A stretch of 11,598 nt of DNA from Pseudomonadota bacterium (GTDB lineage: Bacteria > Pseudomonadota > Alphaproteobacteria > Rhizobiales > Devosiaceae). The position numbers and the translations under genes were made by a program. The notes under the pieces were generated by a model. That model ran no database searches, was not told the origin of the DNA, and was given only the letters and a program-made list of their open reading frames with translations. The stretch covers positions 1 to 11,598 of the forward strand of contig JAEWHZ010000316.1 in NCBI GenBank assembly GCA_023387585.1. The letters run 5' to 3'. Position 1 is the stretch's first letter. The number at the start of each line of letters is the position of its first letter. Positions 7,155 to 11,598 of this stretch are shown in pieces.

Positions 7155-7313
7155 ATGCAATACAGCGTTCTCGGCATGACCGCCCAGACCGTGGTGGATA
7201 CGCCGTCCGGGGCGGCGGAAATCGAAAGCGGTGGCGCATGGCTGGCGGTGGCGCTGATGCTGGCCGTCGCCGGGGCGCTTTATCTCGCAGCGACGATGGG
7301 GCTCGCAAGCTAG
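7155..7313 (+). CDS. Small one-helix membrane protein, unknown function
   Basis: A 52-residue frame begins at ATG 7155, 5 bp after the stop of the FMN dehydrogenase. The N-terminal half (MQYSVLGMTAQTVVDTPSG and on to about residue 28) is soluble with two acidic residues; residues 29-47 (WLAVALMLAVAGALYLAAT) form one strongly hydrophobic helix, and MGLAS ends the protein. No Shine-Dalgarno sequence is clear, so translation is probably coupled to the preceding gene. I recognise no family. The position suggests a membrane anchor or partner for the flavoprotein. It could also be a chance frame in GC-rich DNA, but a clean helix and a stop just before a terminator argue for a real gene. Confidence 0.5.
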   Translation: MQYSVLGMTAQTVVDTPSGAAEIESGGAWLAVALMLAVAGALYLAATMGLAS

Positions 7314-7330
7314 AGCTCTTGTTCTGAAAG

Positions 7331-7361
7331 AGGCGCCCGGACGAGGCCGGGCACCTTGTTT
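7331..7361. terminator. Hairpin terminator between convergent operons
   Basis: AGGCGCCCGG (7331-7340) pairs with CCGGGCACCT (7347-7356) with one mismatch, loop ACGAGG, then TTGTTT on the plus strand. It lies 17 bp after the small membrane-protein gene and abuts the stop of the minus-strand gene at 7361. The T-run is weak on both strands, so it may act in both directions with modest strength. Confidence 0.6.
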
Positions 7362-8302
7362 CAGGCGACGGGCGAGGGCAGGGGGCGCCCGGCGAAATGG
7401 GCGGCGAGGTTGTCCCTGACGGCCTGGCCCATCTTTTTCCGCGTCTCGACGGTGGCGCTGCCCATATGCGGCTGCAGGACGACATTGGCCAGCCCGGCGA
7501 AGCGCGGATCGATCCGGGGCTCGTTGAGGAAGACGTCGAGCCCGGCGGCGCGCAGCTTTCCGGATTCTAGGGCGGCGATCAGCGCCTCCTCGTCGATGGT
7601 GGTGCCGCGCGAGATGTTGATGAGGATGCCCTCGGGCCCGAGCGCCTCGATGACCTTCGCGCTGACGATGCCGCTGGTGGCCGCGCCGCCGGAGACAATG
7701 ACGACGAGGAAGTCGGCATTGCCGGCCAGTTGCTCGATGTCGGCGACGAACTCATAGGCGAGCTCGGGGCGGCGATTGCGGGCGAAATAGAAAATCCTGC
7801 AGTCCAGCGCCTCGAGGCGGCGGGCCAGCGCCTGACCGATCTGGCCCATGCCGACGAAGCCGACCCGCTTGCCGCTCACCGAGGTGACCAGCGGCATGTT
7901 GGTCTCGATCCATTTGCCCGAACGGACATAGGCGTCGGCCTGGGGAATCTGGCGGGCGGTGGCGAGCAGCAGGGCCAGGCCCTGATCCGCCACGTCCTCG
8001 GTGAGCACGCCGGGGGTGTTGGTGACGCGGATATCGTGCGCCCGGGCATAGTCGCGATCGACCGCGTCATAGCCGACGCCATAGACCGAGACGATCTCGA
8101 GCCGGGGCATCAGGCGCATCAGGGCAGCGGAGGCGCCATGCTCGCCCCGGGTCTGGATGCCGCGGATCAGGGCCGCGACCGGCGCCAGCTCGGGCGCTTC
8201 GGGGTTCGGGCGCAGGATATGGGTGATCTCGTATTCCTTCCTCATGGCGTCGAAATCCCAGTCGGGGAACTCGCCGATCATCAGGATGTGTGGCTTGTCC
8301 AT
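7361..8302 (-). CDS. D-2-hydroxyacid dehydrogenase, NADP-type (GhrB-like)
   Basis: A 313-residue D-isomer 2-hydroxyacid dehydrogenase resembling glyoxylate/hydroxypyruvate reductases. Catalytic residues are Arg232 (NISRGTTIDEEA), Glu261 (FLNEPR) and His279 (LQPHMGSAT). The Rossmann loop is GMGQIG (151-156); the second strand ends FYFARNRRP, with Arg rather than Asp, which in this family marks NADPH preference. VYGVGYDAVD and NTPGVLTEDVADQGLALLL are standard substrate-domain motifs. The ATG at 8302 has GAGG 8 nt upstream. It is the second gene of a minus-strand operon, 27 bp behind the GguC-like gene. It is clearly a different subfamily from the dehydrogenase at 3448, so the two are unlikely to be recent duplicates. 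It probably reduces a small 2-keto acid such as glyoxylate or hydroxypyruvate. Confidence 0.9.
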   Translation of the reverse strand: MDKPHILMIGEFPDWDFDAMRKEYEITHILRPNPEAPELAPVAALIRGIQTRGEHGASAALMRLMPRLEIVSVYGVGYDAVDRDYARAHDIRVTNTPGVLTEDVADQGLALLLATARQIPQADAYVRSGKWIETNMPLVTSVSGKRVGFVGMGQIGQALARRLEALDCRIFYFARNRRPELAYEFVADIEQLAGNADFLVVIVSGGAATSGIVSAKVIEALGPEGILINISRGTTIDEEALIAALESGKLRAAGLDVFLNEPRIDPRFAGLANVVLQPHMGSATVETRKKMGQAVRDNLAAHFAGRPLPSPVA

Positions 8303-8329
8303 GCCGTTGTCCTCGTCTTGTGGAATGCT

Positions 8330-9322
8330 TCAGAGCGGCTGGACCGAGACCGTCCCGGCCGGTTCCCAGGCGAGGGTGTTTCGCAGCGGAAGGCCGAATT
8401 GCGGTTCCGAAATTTCGAACATGTCGCCCGGCATGGTGCGCACGCCGTCGCCGAAGCTGAAGGTGGCGGTGCCGAACATGTGCACATGCACGTCGCCGGG
8501 CTGGCGGAACAGGCCGTATTTGAAGTGATGGTGCTCGAGATTGGCGATGGTGTGGGACATGTTGTTCTCGCCCGACAGGAACGTCTTTTCCCAGAACGTC
8601 TTGCCGTCGCGGACGATGCGGGAGACGCCCTCGACATGGTCGGGGAGCGCGCCCAGCCGGAGCTCGGGCCCGAAAGAGCAGCATCTGAGCTTGGAATGCG
8701 CCAGATAGAGATAGTTCTCGCGTTCGGTGACGTGGTCGGACAGCTCGTTGGAAAGGGCGAAGCCGAGCCGGTAGGGGCGCCCGTCCTCGCCGATGATGTA
8801 GATGCCGGCGATCTCGGGCTCCTCGCCCGCATCCTTGGCGAAGGCGGGGGAGGGGATGGGCGCGCCGGGGGCGGCGACGGCATGGCCGTTGCCCTTGTAG
8901 AACCATTCCGGCTGCACGCCGACCTGGCCGGGCGCCGGCTTGCCGCCTTCGATGCCCATGCGGAACATGCGCATGGTGTCGGTCTGCGGCACCTCGGCGG
9001 GCTGCTCGTCGGTGCGGTGCATGGCATCGCGCGTCGAAGCCGAGCCCAGATGGGTCAGCCCGGTGCCGGTGACGTAAAGATGCGCCGGATCGGGATGGTC
9101 GACGGGCGACAGCATCCGGCCGGCGGCAAGGATCTGCGCGGGATCGATCCGCTCGCCCCGGCCCCGGCCGGCGACATGGTCGGCGAGGCTTTTTCGGGCG
9201 GCGATGGCCTCGAGCGCAAGCTCGTAGACCGAAACCGCGTCGCGAACGACATGGGCTTCGGTCCCGGCGATGGCTCCGACGGCACGGCCGCCGGCCTCGG
9301 TGCGGAACTGGATCAGGTTCAA
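8330..9322 (-). CDS. GguC/AraD1-like protein of the fumarylacetoacetate hydrolase (FAH) superfamily
   Basis: A 330-residue FAH-superfamily protein. The opening MNLIQFR...VGAIAG, SVYELALEAIA and DHPDPAHLYVTGTGLTHLGS (75-94) are characteristic of the GguC/AraD1 group, known from rhizobial and agrobacterial arabinose/galactose loci. Metal ligands of the FAH fold are visible as EPE (Glu168, Glu170), with Glu193 in SNELSDH where other members have Asp. LAHSKLR and SFGPELRLG follow. FAH relatives dehydrate 2-keto-3-deoxy sugar acids or hydrolyse 2,4-diketo-3-deoxy acids to pyruvate plus an acid such as lactate. The start is TTG at 9322, behind GGAG (9334-9331); the upstream in-frame-looking ATG meets a stop after five codons in another frame. 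It leads a two-gene minus-strand operon, and one LacI-type operator lies about 115 bp upstream. Confidence 0.85.
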   Translation of the reverse strand: MNLIQFRTEAGGRAVGAIAGTEAHVVRDAVSVYELALEAIAARKSLADHVAGRGRGERIDPAQILAAGRMLSPVDHPDPAHLYVTGTGLTHLGSASTRDAMHRTDEQPAEVPQTDTMRMFRMGIEGGKPAPGQVGVQPEWFYKGNGHAVAAPGAPIPSPAFAKDAGEEPEIAGIYIIGEDGRPYRLGFALSNELSDHVTERENYLYLAHSKLRCCSFGPELRLGALPDHVEGVSRIVRDGKTFWEKTFLSGENNMSHTIANLEHHHFKYGLFRQPGDVHVHMFGTATFSFGDGVRTMPGDMFEISEPQFGLPLRNTLAWEPAGTVSVQPL

Positions 9323-9435
9323 GTCGAATTCTCCATGATCTGGCCGGAAGCGGCCCCGGGATGATCTGTTCTCTTATGGCTTGAGCGGCGGGGATCGGGC
9401 CGTCCGGCACCGAAGCCTGCGGTTTCGGCACGATG

Positions 9436-9447
9436 GTAAGCGATTTC
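9436..9447. promoter_or_regulatory. LacI-type operator, copy 6
   Basis: GTAAGCGATTTC, within CGATGGTAAGCGATTTCAA (9431-9449), which matches 18 of 19 bases around copy 2. It is the copy nearest the minus-strand GguC-like operon. Confidence 0.68.
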
Positions 9448-9593
9448 AATCGGCGCGTTCAAGGTGAATTTCCGGCTTGTCGGGGAGTCCGTCGGCAGAG
9501 CGTCTTGGCGGATCACGAGGGGCGGTCGGGGATGCGAGGCGCGGGTGCAGGATTTTTCTTGGATTGCGCAGTCGGCGGAAAGCCAGGCAGGGC

Positions 9594-9605
9594 GTAATCG
9601 CTTAC
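9594..9605. promoter_or_regulatory. LacI-type operator, copy 7
   Basis: GTAATCGCTTAC, two good half-sites around a CG centre. It shares AATCGCTTACGCA with copy 8. It is isolated in the middle of the long intergenic region, a possible auxiliary site for DNA looping. Confidence 0.62.
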
Positions 9606-9826
9606 GCAGCGCGATGCCGGATTTGTGTATGCGGCCGGCGTCCGGCGGTACGAGCGAGGCCCTGTCCGCCATAGGAATGACGTTTCGAGCGGCTTGAGTC
9701 CGGGTATGGGCGAGCCGTGCGTGGCGTTCGTCCGGCGAAGGGCCGTGCCGGCCGGTTCAGGGCGATCCGCCGGCGGGCGGCGCGCCTCTTCCCGGCCGGT
9801 GGAGCAGCGGTTATAACGACATATCA

Positions 9827-9838
9827 GCAATCGCTTAC
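9827..9838. promoter_or_regulatory. LacI-type operator, copy 8
   Basis: GCAATCGCTTAC, the exact reverse complement of copy 2, centred 97 bp upstream of copy 9. Confidence 0.68.
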
Positions 9839-9868
9839 GCATAAAGTTTCAACTGAAAATCATAGAAT

Positions 9869-9888
9869 ATATTGATATGTATCAATAT
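9869..9888. promoter_or_regulatory. Perfect AT-rich inverted repeat, candidate site for a second regulator
   Basis: ATATTGATA (9869-9877) and TATCAATAT (9880-9888) are perfect 9-bp arms around TG. The sequence is unlike the GC-centred operators. A weaker dyad, TTTCAACTGAAA (9847-9858), lies just upstream. The position, about 60-75 bp before the -35 at 9944, suits an activator. Confidence 0.45.
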
Positions 9889-9923
9889 GTTATGTGAAAT
9901 TGATTCCTGATCTAGGTTTTTTG

Positions 9924-9935
9924 TGAAGCGATTTC
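9924..9935. promoter_or_regulatory. LacI-type operator, copy 9
   Basis: TGAAGCGATTTC, directly abutting copy 10 with no gap (centres 12 bp apart). One arm is degenerate. Confidence 0.58.
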
Positions 9936-9947
9936 GTAAGCGCTTGA
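9936..9947. promoter_or_regulatory. LacI-type operator, copy 10, merged with the -35
   Basis: GTAAGCGCTTGA; its last four bases TTGA are the first four of the -35 TTGATG, so binding and RNA polymerase should exclude each other. Confidence 0.72.
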
Positions 9948-9972
9948 TGTCTGTTTCGATCATCTCTATGAT
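9944..9972 (+). promoter_or_regulatory. Sigma-70-type promoter of the ABC transporter gene
   Basis: TTGATG (9944-9949), exact 17-bp spacer, TATGAT (9967-9972): the best promoter match in the window. The -10 is part of an inverted repeat, GATCAT-CTCT-ATGATC (9958-9973). Transcription should begin near 9979, giving a leader of about 40 nt with GGAGG at 10010-10014. Confidence 0.7.
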
Positions 9973-10018
9973 CCTCGCGAGATGGCTGTGACATCTCCAA
10001 GCAATGGGTGGAGGACTC

Positions 10019-11598
10019 ATGAAGATAACTCTGAACGTCAAAGGGCTCCTGCTGGGCGCCGCGCTGGGCGCGCTCGCCTGCACGATGCCTATTCATGCGC
10101 AGGAACTGTCGGAGGCCCCGGCCCTGGCCGAGCGGGTTGCCGCCGGCGACCTGCCCCCGGTGAGCGAGCGACTGCCGGACGAGCCAATGGTCATCGAGCC
10201 GCGCAGCATCGGCGAATATGGCGGCAATATGCGCACCGTGCTGCTGGGCGGGGAGGACTATGCCTGGTTCGTGCGCACCATCTTCTATGACGGCCTCGTG
10301 CGCTGGAACGAAGCCAATACCGATATCGAGGCCAATCTGGCCGAGAGCTGGGAAGTCAACGAGGACGCGACCGTCTACACCATCCATCTGCGGCCCGGCA
10401 CCCGCTGGAGCGACGGCGAGCCGTTCACCAGCGCCGACATCGCCTTCTGGTGGGAGCTGTTCAGCGACGACACCGTCAATCCGGGCAAGGACCCGTATTT
10501 CGCGCCGGGCGGCGAGCTCGCCCAGTTCGAGGTGATCGACGACTACACGTTCCGCTTCACATTCGCGGAGCCCAGCGGGCGTTTCATGCAGCGCCTCGCC
10601 AACCCGGAAATGGCCACGCTGACCAGCTTCCCCCGGCACGTGGCCTCGCGCTACTACCCGGACTACAATCCCGAGGCGGATGCGCTGGCGCAGGCCAAGG
10701 GGTTCGACAGCGGCAAGGCCTATCTGCGCAGCCTGTTTCCGAACTTCCGGGCGATCATCCTGAGCGCGGAATTCCCGGTGCTCACCGGCTGGCGGCTGAC
10801 CTCGGGCTATGATGCGAACTCGACCGTGCTGACGGCGGAGCGCAATCCCTACTACTACAAGGTCGATACCGAGGGTAACCAGCTCCCCTATATCGATACC
10901 GTCACCTTCGAGATCGGCACCGACGCGGAATCGCTGCTGATCAAGGCGCAGACCGGCGGCATCGACCTGCTGTCGCGCCACATCAACACCATCAACAACA
11001 AGTCGGTGCTGCTGGACGGCCAGGAACGGGGCGATTACTCGCTGTACAACCTGACCTCGGTGTTCGCCAACAAGTGGGCGCTGGCCTTCAACCTGACCAC
11101 CACGATCGACGACCTCAAGCGCGAGATCTTCAACAACCGCGACTTCCGCGTGGCGATGTCGCACGCCATCGACCGGCAGAAGATCATCGACACGGTGTAT
11201 TTCGGCCTGTCGACGCCGGCGCAGGTCAGCGTTCCCGCCTCCTCGGAATTCTACAACGAACAGCTGGCGACCCAGTACACCGAGTTCGACCCGGAGACGG
11301 CCAACCGGCTGCTCGACGAGGTCGGCCTCGACCAGCGCGACGGCGAGGGCTACCGGCTCGATCCCGAAGGCAGGCCCTTCGTGCTCTCCGTGCTGGTCAT
11401 GTCGGCGAACCAGGAATGGATCGACGTGCTGGAGCTGGTCGCGGCGGACTGGAACCGGGTCGGCATCCGCACCAAGCTCGACATCGTCGACCGCTCGCTG
11501 ATGGTCGCCCATCAGGAAGCCAACGACTACGAGGCGATCGTCATCTTCCCCGAGGGCGGCGGCGGCCAGGAGCTGAAGGCGATGCCGCGCTGGTTCGT
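10019..11598 (+). CDS. ABC transporter periplasmic substrate-binding protein, family 5 (N-terminal 526 residues)
   Basis: The frame is open to the right edge, so the C-terminus is missing. The protein opens with a signal peptide: MKITLNVKG, a hydrophobic stretch (10-23) and a likely cleavage after IHA (residue 27). A Cys at 21 sits in ALAC, a poor lipobox, so a soluble periplasmic protein is more likely than a lipoprotein. IGEYGGNMR, the hallmark LAESWEVNEDATVYTIHLRP and WSDGEPFTSADIAFWWE, then FRVAMSHAIDRQKII identify the SBP_bac_5 (DppA/OppA-like) family, which in rhizobia also binds oligosaccharides, not only peptides. GGAGG lies 4 nt before the ATG. Permease and ATPase genes would be expected just outside the window. 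The operator-covered promoter suggests that uptake is induced together with the catabolic genes. Confidence 0.92.
   Translation, partial: MKITLNVKGLLLGAALGALACTMPIHAQELSEAPALAERVAAGDLPPVSERLPDEPMVIEPRSIGEYGGNMRTVLLGGEDYAWFVRTIFYDGLVRWNEANTDIEANLAESWEVNEDATVYTIHLRPGTRWSDGEPFTSADIAFWWELFSDDTVNPGKDPYFAPGGELAQFEVIDDYTFRFTFAEPSGRFMQRLANPEMATLTSFPRHVASRYYPDYNPEADALAQAKGFDSGKAYLRSLFPNFRAIILSAEFPVLTGWRLTSGYDANSTVLTAERNPYYYKVDTEGNQLPYIDTVTFEIGTDAESLLIKAQTGGIDLLSRHINTINNKSVLLDGQERGDYSLYNLTSVFANKWALAFNLTTTIDDLKREIFNNRDFRVAMSHAIDRQKIIDTVYFGLSTPAQVSVPASSEFYNEQLATQYTEFDPETANRLLDEVGLDQRDGEGYRLDPEGRPFVLSVLVMSANQEWIDVLELVAADWNRVGIRTKLDIVDRSLMVAHQEANDYEAIVIFPEGGGGQELKAMPRWF

Larger units (their letters stand above)
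9323..10018. other. Long divergent regulatory region without a supported gene
   Basis: 696 bp between the GguC-like gene and the ABC solute-binding gene. It holds five LacI-type operators, one clear promoter, a 20-bp dyad and a sharp change of composition: about 9450-9815 is very GC-rich, 9840-9960 is AT-rich. Open frames of 60-120 codons exist in the GC-rich part, but their Arg/Ser/Pro-rich translations, lack of ribosome sites and mutual overlap give no support for a gene. A small RNA cannot be excluded. I found no convincing -10 for the minus-strand operon. Confidence 0.6.

Noticed and set aside
7321..7360. Riboswitch or attenuator at the hairpin
   Set aside because: It follows stop codons of both convergent operons and has the form of a simple terminator, with no upstream aptamer-like structure.
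7730..9364. 544-codon open frame on the plus strand
   Set aside because: It overlaps two clear minus-strand enzymes and contains only low-complexity Gly/Ala/Asp/His-rich sequence.
9464..9697. 77-codon plus-strand frame in the long intergenic region
   Set aside because: It has no clear ribosome site, an atypical composition and no recognisable domain, and it overlaps other equally poor frames and operator copy 7.
9890..11512. 540-codon open frame on the minus strand
   Set aside because: It is antisense to the substrate-binding protein, which has a signal peptide, family motifs, a ribosome site and a strong promoter; the antisense frame also crosses the promoter and operators.

Overview
The window is high-GC DNA with long antisense shadow frames and typical Gram-negative spacing. 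Its gene content suggests an alphaproteobacterium, probably Hyphomicrobiales (rhizobia-like): a GguC/AraD1-type FAH protein, a family-5 solute-binding protein, a PRK12745-type SDR and LacI-type operators. The assignment rests on family knowledge, not on a marker gene. I see no tRNA, rRNA, IS element or CRISPR.

Layout. (1) 1-83, minus: the first 27 codons of a dihydrodipicolinate synthase/aldolase-family gene that runs off the left edge. (2) 324-4404, plus: a four-gene operon of an ALDH-fold protein lacking its catalytic residues, an SDR, an HpcH/HpaI-type aldolase and a D-2-hydroxyacid dehydrogenase, closed by a strong terminator (4429-4462). (3) 4664-7313, plus: a family III CoA-transferase, an FMN-dependent L-2-hydroxyacid dehydrogenase and an unlisted 52-residue one-helix membrane protein, closed by a hairpin at 7331-7361. 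(4) 9322-7361, minus: the GguC/AraD1-like FAH protein and a second D-2-hydroxyacid dehydrogenase, convergent with operon 3. (5) A 696-bp divergent intergenic region. (6) 10019-11598, plus: a periplasmic substrate-binding protein of an ABC importer, running off the right edge.

What ties it together. All three large promoter-bearing gaps (84-323, 4405-4663, 9323-10018) carry a near-palindromic 12-bp element of the form GTAAGCGMTTRC, with the AANCGNTT core typical of LacI-family operators. I count ten copies. At three promoters the operator runs into the -35 hexamer. The whole window therefore looks like one regulon for uptake and breakdown of a carbohydrate or sugar acid, with its regulator outside the window. 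The enzymes fit a non-phosphorylative sugar-acid route: oxidation by the SDR, retro-aldol cleavage or FAH-type cleavage or dehydration of 2-keto-3-deoxy acids, and oxidation or reduction of the resulting 2-hydroxy/2-keto acids (lactate, glycerate or glycolate type). The substrate cannot be read from the sequence.

Most unusual points: the ALDH-like protein has lost the Asn, Glu and Cys of the ALDH active site while its reading frame is intact; the aldolase has Arg where the family has its catalytic His; the two D-2-hydroxyacid dehydrogenases appear to prefer different cofactors; and a perfect 9-bp-arm dyad unlike the LacI-type sites lies upstream of the transporter gene.
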